Below are positions 27,201 to 42,024 of a stretch of 64,000 bases of DNA, in pieces. Position numbers and translations under genes: made by a program. This DNA comes from Thysanoteuthis rhombus (taxonomy: Eukaryota > Mollusca > Cephalopoda > Oegopsida > Thysanoteuthidae), in assembly GCA_963457665.1 (NCBI GenBank), contig OY735202.1, forward strand, positions 50,584,781 through 50,648,780. Reading direction: 5' to 3'. The notes beneath the pieces are model-generated. The model was given only the letters and a program-made list of their open reading frames with translations, was not told the DNA's origin and made no database searches. The first letter of the stretch is position 1. Each line of letters begins with the position of its first letter.

Positions 27201-29395
27201 CTCTATAGTTGATTCTTATCTGCCATTCAAAGGTAAAACTTCAAAACGCTTCAAAACTCTAATACAACTTTATTTAAAAAATAAAAACAATAATTCTTTT
27301 GATCACTAAAAAAAGCAACTGTTTAGTTCATATAGTAGTTATGAGCAACGCTACTCAGGTAATCGATAGCGTCTAGGTTTTCAAATCTAAGTTTCATATA
27401 AAAATATTACTTATTTTATCAAATATACCACTTCTACACAGACGTGCATTAAATTTCTTGCTTTTTATCCAGTCTATCAGATGCGCTTTTTAACCTGAAA
27501 GTAAATATCGCACCGTATTTACCCGCGTATAATGTGAGGAATTTGATAAAAACATATGTCTCAGAATTGGGGGATGCATTATACTTCAGTGTGAAAAAGA
27601 TGATAATATAATGATAGATATTGTAATTTTGTTCAATTAGACAGATTTACAAATAAAATGATGTTCTTGGTGCCATAACGCCCGTCGCTAAAGGATAGAC
27701 GCCATAATAGTTTTGACGCAAGAGCGCTCGCGACAAATTGGCTCTGCCAAATAGTACCATTCAAGAGGAACTACCTCAACATCTGTCTCCACTGAATTCA
27801 ACACTGATATTTTCATTTAATCGGATCGCTGAAACACTTTCTCAATGACAAAACATTCAAAAGTAGGGATGACATTATCATTATGAGAATCGTTTTTGTC
27901 CATAATCCTAGAAGGAATTTAAAAAAAACAGGTCTGGTCAGTCCTCCAATAGGAACCGCCATGAGACCAACATTTTTTCGTAGCTTGCTATGTTAGGTCG
28001 ATCAATTGGGAAATTGGAAAATGTTACTTTTACTGCCTTTTGTTGGGCAGTGATCAGTAAAAAAAATAAGGGATCACTTTAGCATAAGCTCGCATCGCCA
28101 ACCTGGAACCTTCATTTAAGAAAAAACAACATTTTACTAAGACCTAATAAGGAGTAAATGTTGAAATTTTTAGCCCTGTAGCTCCATTGGTGCAACCTGT
28201 ACGCCAGATCCATGCATGGCCAGCCGAACAAATAGACAGCTCTACATAAAAACTGAAGAAACCTATCTTGATAGTTTTGGTGACAGTTTCGCTTGACGGT
28301 TTCCAAGTAGTTCCACGGTGAGCTTTTTTTGTCTTTGCTTAGAATGATGATTATGTTCTTGACAAATTGATTGAATTTTCGCTTTATTTGAACGGGTGTC
28401 TATGCCGTCTCCCACAATGCGATATTACTTCCAGAACAACCTGATATTTTTCCTCTTTCTTAGTTTAAAACTTTGTTTCGTATCTAATTTGCTGTTTCAT
28501 CCACCCTAATTTGCTTTATGTTTATTGCAACAGCTAACCTTTCTTACTGTTGGCCCTACGCCAAGATTATTTGTCACTATGCCCGAGGAGTTCCAACTAG
28601 TCCGCGTTAATACCACAGTTCAGACTTGTATGGGCATGGCTAACCTTAAATATTCCTCCTATTCTACATTCTATGCACCTACGTAAAAAGCCCACTTACG
28701 TGTTCACATTGAACGAAACATTAGAAGTGATATTTTTAGCCTTATATTTTGAACATACTTTTGAAAATAAAATCTTTAAAACAGTGGTTTTTAATCTTTT
28801 TACCAACACGCCTCCCTGTTGTTGGATTTTGTCTGGGTACTACAAATCTGTGACAAAACAGATTTTAGTATATCATGTTCATCACGATATTATGCAAACA
28901 TTTTTTAAGAGAATTCCAAAAGTAAATGGAGAAATTCTCACTTTGTTCAGTTGACTCACGCCCACCAGGGGGTAGTACCCCCTGGTTAAGAACCACTGCT
29001 TTAAAACATTCATTGGGTACCAGGATCGGATTTTGACTCTGAGGCCCAGTGCATTTCAGGTTCGATGGGCCCCTCACACACAAAATAGAAATACACAGAA
29101 AATCACAAAATTTACACATCCAAGTCTGCTTATACATACATAGAAAGGTTAAATGAGTTTATATATCTGGAGACTGATTGGACAATGTTTATGATTTCTT
29201 CTCTTTCTTTGACTCTAACCATGGCAAAAAAAGAAAGATAAAGGAACTAGTAAAAATTAATAATCGTGAATGTGTGTAATGGAATTATGGTTCACTTTCA
29301 TCGTGTGCTATGTTAGATATCAACAAAAAAAACAAAAAAAACAAAGAACAATTAAAAGTAATTACAAAAATGAGCTATATATACATATATATGAG

Positions 29396-29466
<71 letters not shown>

Positions 29467-32400
29467 CCTTACTTATGTGGTCCTCTGGCAGATTAAGCTA
29501 AGCCTGGTAAATTCTTCAAAGAGTTTTTTGTACTGTAGCACCCCTATACTTTTACTTTACTTAAACACGAAACCCTTCTTTTAGCTAGATATCGAAAATG
29601 TCACTTCCTCCGACGGCCTCTATAAAAGCCCTGGACGCACATACGCACATGGTCAAACGCTTGTTGCTGGCTACTCTCTCTCTCTCTCTCTCTCTCTCGC
29701 TCTTCCCTAAGATCGGTATTATTTCGCCGACTCCCCGGCCGATCCGATCTTAACCATTTCACTGTAACCTATCTCTGTACTAACTTTGCCTATTTCACTT
29801 CATCGATGTCGAGGCATCTCACATATGCACAGCTACTCAGCTGTGTCTCCACCACGTGCACCAAACACGTATACACCTTTCACTCTCATGAATGAAATGG
29901 CAATGCTTTTTACTATTCGATAGTCACAAAGATCTCTCATAATTCTCTTTACTTCGGGAAACACTCATCGATAAAATTCTGTATTCTTGGTCTTTCATGG
30001 TCAGTCCATCGAGTGTCTATCAGAGTCAGAGAATAGCCCCCAAATCAAACACACAACTTGGCAGTTTGGCGCATACACTGAACCCAGTCTCCATATTCAT
30101 TCCTTGGTATGCTCCAAGCCGTACGGATTCAAAAGCAGTTCAAACACCTCCGCTTCGACTCTGACGCCTGTACTATCGATGACAACAACGCCCCCCCCTT
30201 CTTATCCCTTTACGCAATCAATTAACGTTATAATGACATCTATTTCATTTTCATTCTTTATTTGTCATTACTGTTCCTGTATGAAATGTACGTTTTATTT
30301 GTCCATCCAAATACGTGTATGTATTCTTTTTACTTTGTTTCATTTCTGCGTCTACGTTCATACTTATCTCTTCGTACATCTCCTTTACACCTTCCACATC
30401 TCCGGTGACGTCGACACTACCACCAAACCATATAAAAACAAAATCCTTTGTCTCCAACATCTTCACGCTACCCATTCCTCGACGAGAACAGCAAGAGATA
30501 TTCAGAAATATACTATCTACAAACCTTTCACTTTCCAACCAGATGATATCCCACTCATGTACTATTGAATTCTTTTATGTAGTTGACACGATGTCTTGAC
30601 AGTTTTGGTGTTAACATCCCCCCCCCCCCAAAAAAAAACTAACAAGTAGTTCAATCGTCTAAAAATCTTTTTGAATATTAATGACCTGTCTCAATATCGT
30701 AGACAGTAGTAAATTCTTATTTGTCATATACAATGAAATATGTTTGGAGACGCACGTATGTATGTGTGAATGTACTTGTGTGTGTGTTTATTTGTTTCTG
30801 CTAATAATCAACGGGCCTCGATGTGCATAGTATATGACCATTATATGAAGTATATTTCAGTTATTTGATTCGACACACAAACGCAACACAAGTGTGCTCT
30901 ACGAATTAATGTTATGGGGATCTTAGCTGTATGTTGAATTTTTCATGTTAATTATATTTCAGAAACAAAAATTATAGTGAGTATACTATGCATATATACG
31001 AATATAAATACTGGTTCCATCATAGTTCTAGCATGCAAGCCCCCGGCGTACTCATACATGTATGCAAGTGCATATATGTCGGTAACGATGTAGCCGACCT
31101 GCATTTATTGGAATATGTGTCTGGGTGGAATTGTTTATGTTGAAGCCGTTGTGCAATGATATGATTCTTATGATGTATCTTGTATATGTTGAAGAAGCCA
31201 GGGCTTTGTTTTACGGTGTTTTTCGTTGCAATGAGTGCTGCTTCTATTAAATAGCAGGTCGTTCTATTGTGCATTTTATGGCTTTAAATGTATAGTATAC
31301 ATGAGTGTATACGCTCAAGACTGTACAGACACTATCTCCAAAGGTTCTCCATGAATGTCAATGAAATTTTATGAAAGGGTAAGCAATACGCTATGAAAGG
31401 AGTGATTAAATTTTGCAAAATTATTTCTTCTCTGTCGAAGTTATATGTCAATCACATATAACATCTCCAAACTTTTGTCTTTCCACATGATATCTCTAAA
31501 TGTTTTCGATGAATTACAATGAAATTTTGTAGAATTGTGGGCAATGTGTTACAAGTTATTAATTTTTGGAACAGATCCATGCGTATATGAAACCCCTGGC
31601 AATGGCGTTGCCGGAGATACGCACTCTGTAACGAATTTTTTTTCGGGGGTAGGGTGCTAGCCTGCGCAACCGAGATCAACTGCTTTACAGAGCTAAAGGA
31701 CCCCATATGCATATTCGTTTCAATCCATATTTGAATCGTATAGCAGTGGTCAAGACTAACTAGTCAGAAAAGCTAAACCAAATGAATTTCTATTTGGGCT
31801 AGTAATTATTTTTAGGAACCCTCAACCAGAACTGCCAACGTAGGTTTCTTCAGTTTCTAGTGGTTCAGCTATCCTGTCTGGTCGGCCATGTATGTATGTG
31901 CCGTGCGTACAAGCCACGCCAATGGAGCTAGAGGGCTTAAAATTTAAATATTTACTTATTAGTTTATCTAGGAAACCATTTTACCCCACCCCAGATAATT
32001 TTTAGTGGGGGTTCAGTTTGCCATGTAAACTTATGCTTAATGGCCCGTAGTTTGTGTCCAAGAGTGTTCATATTTGTTTTTTTTTTCGAAAATTTGAACT
32101 TTAGAGTGTTCACTGCCCAACAAAAGGCGAGAGAAGTAGCTTATTCACATTCATTCACTTATCACCTCCTTCCAATTTTCTTATTGATCACCTCTAACAA
32201 TGTATGCTTCCAAAAGACATTGGCCACGTGACGGTTTCTATTGAGTGACTGACCAGCTCTGTTCTATCTAGATTTTTTCTTGGATGTTAGAGATGTAAAA
32301 AAAAGAAATCAGCCTTTCTTTTGACAAATTTTGTATTTATGAACTTTTTTTTCTCACTGGATTCCTCTTTTTGCCCAGGGTTCTTCTTCCCATGGTGTCA

Positions 32401-35400
32401 ATCCAGTATACGCAAAAGATATTGATGTTCCAGTGCCAAATGTTACTCCCAATACCTGGAACGTAATCTTCACGGACGAACCCATCATAAAGACAAATTA
32501 TAGAAGTGAAGCGAATTTTACAGTTGCCTATAGCGGAATTTCAACCAGAAAAGTTATCATGGAGGAACGAAACATCTACTGCGGAGCGTATAACGTTATG
32601 GTTCTAAAAAATGTGTGGGTAATTTATGTTTGATCAGTGTTTTAATAAGAACTATCCGACTGGATGGTATTAAAAAAGACAAGGTGGAAAGCTAATAGTT
32701 GTTAAAGATGATACAATTTATTACATTAACGTGTTTTGTCGTCTACCGACTTTATCAGAATGTAAGGAAATATGACACCCTCACCACAAGGATTTAGATA
32801 AGGTATGACGGCCGGGTGATTAATCTTGGGTGATTGAGATTAATGACTTTTCCACGTGATATTATCTTGATATCATGAATTCTCCTATAAGAATTCCATA
32901 CACTTGTGTATTTCCTCACATTCTAATGAGATCAGAGGACGATAAAACATGTTGAAGTAATAAATTGTTTCATTCTTAACAACAATTTGCTTTCCGTGTT
33001 GTATTTTGATAGGTTTACATACAAAGTTTTGGCTACGATAAATTCGTTTTGATTTTGCATTTTTTTTTTTTCGACCTGGATCTTGGTAAAGGCATAACTC
33101 ATTTTCTCTAAAATTTCCATCCATTCCAAATGCACCCAATAATCTACAATCCTGAATTTTGAAAGACATTGAGTTTTCTAGGTCATTAATAATCCCCTGG
33201 ATAAACCATAACAACATTTGCCGTATCTTAGCATTCGGCGTGTTTGTAATGTTTTTCATTTGGAAATAAGTTTTGAATTTGATCTTGGCCTGTCAAATCA
33301 CAATTTGATTTTACCTATCTTTTATTTAAAAACAGTGATCATTCAAAAATATTATTGTGTCCTTCAGCTATACTCGAAAAATCCGTAAATTTAGGTTACC
33401 TATTCTAGTTTTAGACGAAAAGTCTATATAAAGGGATGGATCAATAAGTCTATAGCCTGAAACAGTTATAAGCTGAATTATTTTCTGAAATTATCACTGT
33501 ATAACTTCCGACCCATGTGATTGATATTCGCCACTGAATTGAGTGTATTGAAAGTAAGAGATTATATTAAAAATAACTATCTGCTGTGTGAAACAAATGC
33601 TTTTTTTTAATCATCTGACTTATTAACGAACCTACGTTCACTATATGAGTACCGTTGGATTAAAATCAAAGAGTGTACTAACAACTCAGACACCATTTCG
33701 GTATAGTTTACCCCTTTTGGGGTAACAGGATTAACTGAGTATGAAAGAAAGTATACATTCGCATATCTGATCAAAGTTGGTTTTTGTAGCTGCTTTTCAA
33801 ATTGATCAGTGTACTGCCGTTCGCCCTTCCAACAGTAATGTCTTTCTGGTTGTTAATTGCTTAGATGTATGCAGGTTAAAACGCTATTGGGTTTAACAGT
33901 GGATTAGATACTGATCGAAAATTACGAGAGACAGTAACACGCGTGGTCAAAATTAGGTGCCGGCTTCCACTAATCAGAATGAGGCTCTCTGGTAGTAACT
34001 TCCGCTTTTAGAACGATGTTCAGCAAATAATTTCTCTTATGGTTACAAGTGGGCGCAGTTGCTTCCCTTTATTTACGTTAAAAACAGACAAGTAAAAACA
34101 TAGATATCACATCAGGGAGCAGTGAGTGATCTTTGTCTAATCCTAAGAAGCGTTAAATAGAGGTTTTTATTGCTACTATTGCTGAAATAATATCGTATAT
34201 TTGTCCAAAGATAACCTACACTATTACTGATAATTTTATTTCATTGCAGTGAGGACAATGATCGCGTGATCCATACGGACGGTGGAGAGTTGGTTGCACT
34301 CGGATCCAAGGACAGAAAAGTGCGTTTCATCAACAGTGGTTCCGGTAAAGATGTCACCCCTGTGATCAAAGGCCACGCTGGATCCATTAAATGTGTATGC
34401 ATTTGTGAAGAGAAGAGGATTGTTTTAAGTGGCAGCTACGATACCAGTATACGGTAAATTTGGCACTATATGTTTCTAATTAATTATTGCCGTAAATTGA
34501 AAACAAAAACTTCTTTTGGTCAGTAAGTAGAGACTCAGTTGGAAAAGGGGCAAGTGCTTAGTTGATAAGAGGGAACTCCCCGAATGGGTCTTCTATTAAA
34601 ATATATTTTTGAATCTTTACCAAAGGGGCACTTTGGACACGAAAAAGAAAATGGGATCAAGCCCCCACCACTGTGCACGTGCATAAAGAGTACTACATTC
34701 CAAGAGTTGTTCGGACTTTTGAACTCATTCTTTGTTTTGCTTTAGTTGTAAACACAGCGTTATCAAAACGTTGTGGTAACAACAAAATCAAATGAAGTGA
34801 CGAGTTCTCTAAACTGAGCAACTCTGGGAATTAACTACTTTTTCTCAAAATTATAGAATATATCTTGGCACATCTGAAGAATGTTGTAGAATGGATCAGC
34901 CAGGACAAAAACAAAAACAACGCAAAGAATGAGTTTAATAGCCCGAACAACTATAAGAGTGATAATGACTCTTCTCAAAATCATAGACAGTATTATATAT
35001 TATGCATAATTGTTAAAATAAATAATGCCTGTAGCATATAAGTAGAAATGTCGATTTTAATTACTAAAAATCCATCTGTGTCTAATAAAAACGCATTTTG
35101 GATGCTGGGCTAAATACGCACGAGCATGTAATTTAGCTATTATATACTTTCTAAAAACTGCTCCTCTAGACACTTTCGAGTCAATGTTATTACCTGGGGA
35201 AGCTCAAAGGAGAAAGTTTCCATGGGATATGTTGTTCTATAATTCCCTTGCTACAACTTAAGAGACAACACGATCGAATGGTTAAGATGTCATAAGATGA
35301 ATCCGACAAAACCGTTTCAAATTTTGATTACTGAAGAACAATGCTACAATTTGGTGTTAATGCTCTAAAGAAATTAAAAAATCTTGCATCCTATTAGCGT

Positions 35401-38400
35401 TGATACGGTTTTATCAATGATACAGCAAGATGATACTATATATCCATGTTAATACTTTTACTAAGCTGCTGTTACTAACTACATCTAAATAGCACTAATG
35501 CTAAGAGACAATTACGTCCCTTTATTGTGACGTCACTCGCCTATTCACTATACGGTATTAAACATGATTTTAAACTGAATAAATGCTTGTCTCCTGCCTT
35601 GTCTTTATCTTCCATTTTAATCCAATCAAAAGTTATCGATACTCTATCCATCGACTTATAAAAGATAAGACATTACATATGAACAAGGGTGATGCTGCGT
35701 AAGTCACAATCTATCCCTTTGCACTTGGGCATCATTTTGAAATGTGCTAGATGAAGTCTCTGCTGAGCAGTTGCTTCTCTTTGTTGAATTGATTTGTCCT
35801 TTGCAATATGTTCTGCAGAAATTGAGAAATAGGTTCATCTAGACAAATTTTCGACTTGAGCTTAGTTCAGTCTGGCACAAAGTTACAAGTTCAAGACACC
35901 CACCAAAAATGGAACACGCTTCTGTAGTAATAGTATACCAATTGCTGCATTGAACCTTTTCACGGGCAAATCAAAAAGTAAAGTAAGCTAATAAAAAAAT
36001 TAAGTGACCAAATTTTAACATACGGCAATAAAATTTCAGAATGAGCTATGCAAATTAATAAGAAATACGCTATGTGAATTAAAAAATGCTCCAAGAAAAT
36101 CAAAAACACAAGCAATCTGAGTCGTTGCGTGGATTTTAATCTGTTTGATTAATTTTTAATTTGTTTAGCGTGTATTCGAATTCAGTTACGTAATTTTTAA
36201 TTTTTCTATTTTTCTTGGCGTATTTTTTATTTGGTCGCTGCGAAGAAAGCTGTAGAAGGGATCAGCCGAAACAACAACAAAAACACAAAAAAGAACGAGT
36301 ACAATAATCTGAACAACTCTTAGGATGAGAGAGACTCTTCTCTAAATTTTAAAAAGCATATGTTTCCACTTCATCCCCCCACAACCCCGAAATAAATCAC
36401 CTAATTTTAGAGGGTCGAGAGTTTGATAATAATTCGGTTTTCAAATCTAGGCTTTGATTTTGATCTGAATGAAATGTCTTTTTTCTCAGGTGCTGGTCAA
36501 TAGACACTGGTCAGTGTCTCCGAATATTTCATGGACACCGAGACACAGTGGTCGTTTTATCGCTTCTCAAGAATACCTTGGCTTCTGGATCTAAAGATGG
36601 ATCTTGCAAAGGTCAACTGAATTCTTTACTAATTATTATTGATTTCTTGTTACTGAGTGAAAATCACGTCCTTCGGTCAACATTTCCTCTCTATTTTTAT
36701 TCTTCTTTTCAATAACGTCTTATTTTTTATTTTGTTTGTTTAATTTTGTCCTTGTTAACATGAAAGACAATTGTACGAATTGCCTATTCTTTCTCTTTTT
36801 ATTGTTTTGGTTTCTTTATTGCGTGATTGTATTTGTCTTTCTTTTTTTCTTAAATTAAAATATGCTTTTATTTGCATAAATAAATACAAATGCATGAATT
36901 TCCATTTACCCTTGTAACTTATATACTTCTATCTTCGAATAGTTTTGTCCAAATCTTTTATTAAGAGTGGAAAAAGAACGTTGTATGAATTTGCGTCCAT
37001 CACTACTTATCCTTTTTGGGCTGGGGGGGGGGTATTTCAAGGGGGCGTAGGGCTCAAAAGGATATATTCTGAATATATCTCAGCACTAACAGTTACCAGC
37101 GAGGAATAATGCTATCTTTTTATATGGGTACGTCAAGTTGGTGTTACATAAAACACAACTGTATCCTTTATTAACTATAAGGTTCCAACTTTACCCCGCT
37201 CGCCCTAGATGAGAAGTTCTGATTCGGGGAAGGGCGAAATACAACGTCTGCTTCCTACCTAGCGGGCTCACCTGGTTATATGTACTCTTGATACATATTT
37301 TCTCACTCAATCTTCAGTTATGTGCTTCCCTCGTCAATACTCATCTTCCAAACACGTTAGAAAAATCCCTCTGGTCTTTCACGAGCGGGGATCAATAAGT
37401 CCGTGTTCCGACACTGTTATTACCTGAATTTCGATCCAAAGGTTTCATTGTATAATGTTCTATGTGATTGATAGTGAAGTGCTTCAACAAGGAAGGAATT
37501 CATATTGAAAAATAAATTCTTGCAATGTGAATTTAATGATTATCTTCCATCATGAGGCTACGGACTCATTGATGTACATGCGTGTGAGATAGGATCAATT
37601 AGTCCATGGCCTGACACGTAGTTATTAGCTGAATTTTGAACTGATATTTCTACTACATAATCTTTGCCGTTTGTGATATATTCATTGAGTACCTATTAAG
37701 TAACAAACTCCCTGTCAGTGGTTTGCATGACTGGAACACTTAGCACTGTACTGTGACTGATATTGATATCTATCTGGAGAACCGGACTTCTGCAAAAGGT
37801 CCTATTAGTGAAGTGAATTGTTTGGAACTAAGTCACTTACAATGACTAGCGAGATGCTAACCATTGCTTCAAGACAAAGTATCATTATCAATTACATTAT
37901 TATTTGACACCTAAATGGGAAGATCTAGGCATTCCTTGGTGTCTACAGTGGATAACAACGTGCTATGGGCATTTATTGGAAGTGTATTCACATTAAAAGA
38001 CTATACTTTATCAAGTGAAGATACGGAAAAACACAAAATACATTACTTTTTAAAATCTTAATTTGATTTTTCATGTGTGTTTGTTGAATGCGTAAATAAT
38101 CTATACCAGTGATTCTCAAATGAGAAGGACTTGGCTCTCAGGGGGAAGAATTTTAGCCCGAGGGAAATTGGAAAGATTTTGGGGATCATATTGACGACAG
38201 ACACCCCAGAATCGATCGAATTGAAAAGGACAGATCTTCACTCCACACCGAGTGATGTCTCCTCGTACGTCAGCAGCCTTACAAACATGGACAAATACTA
38301 CTTGGTTTCACGAAATTTATTACGATAAAATAAAACGAAAAGTTGTCACGCATTCTACCTCTCCGACAATTGTTTTAAAAGCTTCAATTATATATTTTTA

Positions 38401-41400
38401 TTACATTTTTTTATTCAAATTTTATAGAGTTCCGAAAACTCCCAAGTACGATAAGGTTTGCGGTAAAATAAAATGCAAAAAATATTTATATACGTCGTCA
38501 ATAAGATCCTAGAGGAAGAACGTGTAGAAAGAGAAAGTATAATGGCGAAAACATTACAAACAAAATAGTAAAGTAATTGAGGAAACTTGGGATCGCAAGG
38601 GGAGTAATGTGAACAGGAATTCTGAGAATCACTGATTGTTGGTTGTGGTAGAATATTTCTTCTAACGGATAATCTTTTTCTATTTTTACTCTTTAGTTTG
38701 GAATTTAGAAACTGGGAAGTGTCTGCAGACATTTCGTCATAACACTCCCGTTCACGCAATTGCTATGTCAACCAAAATTGTTTTGAGTGGATGTGACGGA
38801 GGTATTGTCAATGTCTGGCACAAGGACACTGGGCGACTCATAAAAGTAAGCGCACACATTATTTATCACTCGAAATTAGCTTTTCCTTTTGCAATCTGAG
38901 ACTGAGAGGAATGATTTAAAAACAAGATACTGTCTATAGTTTTGAGAAGGGTCATGAAGATTCAAAGAGTTCTTCAGACGTTTGAGCTCCTTTTATTTTA
39001 CTGTTCTTCTCTGATTCTATAACTGTTACTCTTACATTTTCTAACTACGAAGGAAGCTGTTTATCATAGTCACAGATAATATTATCGAGCGGTTATTGTT
39101 ATCAAAATTAGCTGGTCCAACTCTTTATTTAATATTATATTAACATTTTTATTAATCAAATTAATTGTTATAATGTAAGGTTGTTCATAAAATTGAATTT
39201 AATGATATAGCAACGCATCCATAACGATAAATGTAAATTTATAATAATGAATATAAATGGTTCTAATTTTTATATCCATTGTTGTCCAATGTTTTTAATT
39301 GTTTGTCCACATCTAGAAGACACTGTCCCAAAATTATCACAATTATCGTGTTATGAATTGATTTAATTTTGTTGGAACTGTTGTGCTTTCGAGTTATTTC
39401 CCTGGGGCACAGAAATGGATGTTGGGAGTGAACAGTTGGTATGTTTCATTTTACGTCTGCTGTCTGCTGGAGAGAAAAAAATGTGTCCACATTGAAAAGT
39501 AAGGGCTAGGACTTGTGTTTGCAGTATAAAAAAAACTTCATCAGTGTCTGTATGGTCATTTTTCCACTCTGTACACCGGTGATAAACCACTGCCCAGATT
39601 TGCTGGAAACAAACTAAGTTCCCCTTTTGTTGTTGCCAGAATACAACGTTGAGTACTACTCCTTGCTGTCTATACCTGCAAATAAGAATTTCGTGCTGGA
39701 TTCTCCAGCAGAAATGCTGACTGTCTTGGTCGTTTCCATGGTAATGCCCTAGTGGAAGATTTTTCAGCTTCAGTAAATAGTGCTCATAGAATGAATTTAG
39801 TTATTCCCCCCTGTAACTTTAGCTCAGTATTATTAGAAACTTTAAAAGATCCTGTTCTAAGTAAGACATATCGATTAACTAATAATGGCTGGGGAAATTA
39901 CGCTGCGAATGCTGAATTGAAGCCATACTTCCACAAGCGAAAAGAATTAAGTTTTAAAGATGGTCCAGTGCTTTTGGGAAGTCGGGTTGTCATCTCTCTC
40001 GAGTTAAGGTTGAAGATGTTGCAAGAGCTTTTCCGTGTAGAAATAGTACGTATGAGGGCTCTTGTTCGATGATGTGTGTTGGTGACCAAACTTAGGTGCT
40101 GATACCGAAGCGATATGCCAGGTTTGAGTAATATGCACTCAGAGTCAAAAAGCTCCAATTCAAAGCTGGGAATATCCAAGTCGGCTATGGGAAAGAGTAC
40201 ATGTAGATTTTGTTGGTCCATTTATGGGACATATGTTTTCGATTGTTGTTGATGCGTACTCAAAATGCATTGAAGTGTGTATCATGAATTCGTCCGCTGC
40301 CCCAGCCACAATTGAGAACTTGAGAGGAATCTTTGCCATGCATAGTCTGCCTGTGATATTAGATAGCGATAATGATTGATGTAGAGTTTAAAATTTTTAT
40401 ATACTGCTATGGAATTCGACATACATTTACAGCTCCATATTACCTGTCCCTTATCTTACCCCTTCTTAGAGCTGGACGGGCTCCCAGTCTTTATGAAGCC
40501 TGATAAAGAAGCTGCTGTGTATGTACATATATTGTAGCACTTTGATGTATACTGGATCTACGCCTTGTATAAGGATGGCCTCCATGACCTTGGGGATTTC
40601 CACTGAAGTCTATAAACGCTGCAGTGAGTGGCAGCTCATATTCTGCTGCTTTTTCTTTCAGCTGGTTTATCGAGTGCAGGTGGTCCATGGTTGAGTAGCT
40701 TCTTCTAAAGCCAGCTTGCTTCTGAGGTTGGTTTTCATCTAGTGTTTCTGTGATTCAGTTGGTGATGATTTGGGGGAAAAAGTTTGTATATGCAGTTGAG
40801 TTGGCTTATAAGTCTGTAGCTGCTGAAATCTTTGGGGCTTCCCTTTTTATATAAAAGCATTATGATTGCAGAGTTCCGATAATCTGGGACTTTACTTTGT
40901 TTTAGGCACAAGTTGAATAGGATGGCCAGTTCCCTTATGATGATCTTACCCGCGTTTCTGAGTAGGTAGATGGTGATGTTGTCTGGTCCAGAGGCCTTTC
41001 CTTTCTTTGTTTGAATGCTTGTTTCAACTCCCATGGGGTTTAACTTATGGGAAACCCTTAAATTGATAGCTCGCGTCTGGAGTATTCTGTCCATTGTTTT
41101 GTAATTCCTTGTTTGGATGAATAGAGTTTTTTGATAATTCTTCACAGCCTGCCTCGAGATGATCTTCAGAAGACTAGACTGGGAGAGTACAGGAATCAGA
41201 ATAGACAGCGAATATCTTAAAAACCTCGGATTTATAGACGACATTGCCCTTTCTGCAGAGAACCTACACGACCTCCAACTAATGCTAGATTAACTAAATG
41301 AAGAGAGCAAGAAAGTCGGCCTACACATAACCTTCAGCAAGTCGAAGATCATGTGCAACTACTTCAGAAATGATAACACTAAAATCAAAATCGAGGATAA

Positions 41401-41990
41401 AGAACTAGAGAAAGTTGACAACTACATCTACCTAGGACAACGAATCTCCATGAAACCCTCAAAAGAAGAAGAAATCAAGCGAAGAATTACCCTAGGATGG
41501 CAAGCCATTGACAGAGAAAGCTCAACCTTCTAAAATAAGAAGATCCTATTAATCCTAAAAAGAAGGGTATGCAACCAATGCATCCTCCAAATAGTCACTT
41601 ATGGAGCTGAAACATGGAACCTATCCATGAGACAGACCCACTTATTGAGAAGCATGCAACGTGTACACGAAAGAATTATGCTTAACCTCACATGGAGAGA
41701 CCACAAGATAGCAGAATACATCCAGGAGAAGACAGGGGTCCGAAACATCATAGAATCCATTAAAAAACTTAAATGGCAATGGGCTGGCCATGTTGCAAGA
41801 ATGGCAGACAACTGATGGACATCACGACTCATGATATGGATCCCCAGAGATCACATGCGCAACCGAGACCGGCAGAATACCAGATGGAGAGACGAGCTAG
41901 ACAAATTTAGAAAGTACTGGCTCCGCGACGCCCACGATAGAGAAGTGTTGCGAATCCTAGAGGTCTGTGTCTAACGATAGACTTTGATGA

Positions 41991-42024
<34 letters not shown>

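Noticed and set aside
29987-30568. 193-codon + frame in intron 2
   Set aside because: The translation looks hydrophobic and repetitive with no recognisable domain, lies in an intron in T/C-rich sequence, and follows an LTR-like region; not supported as a gene.
34266-34457. Stand-alone 63-residue WD protein
   Set aside because: It is one exon of the FBXW10-like gene, bounded by splice sites; its apparent stop is the intron's GTAA.
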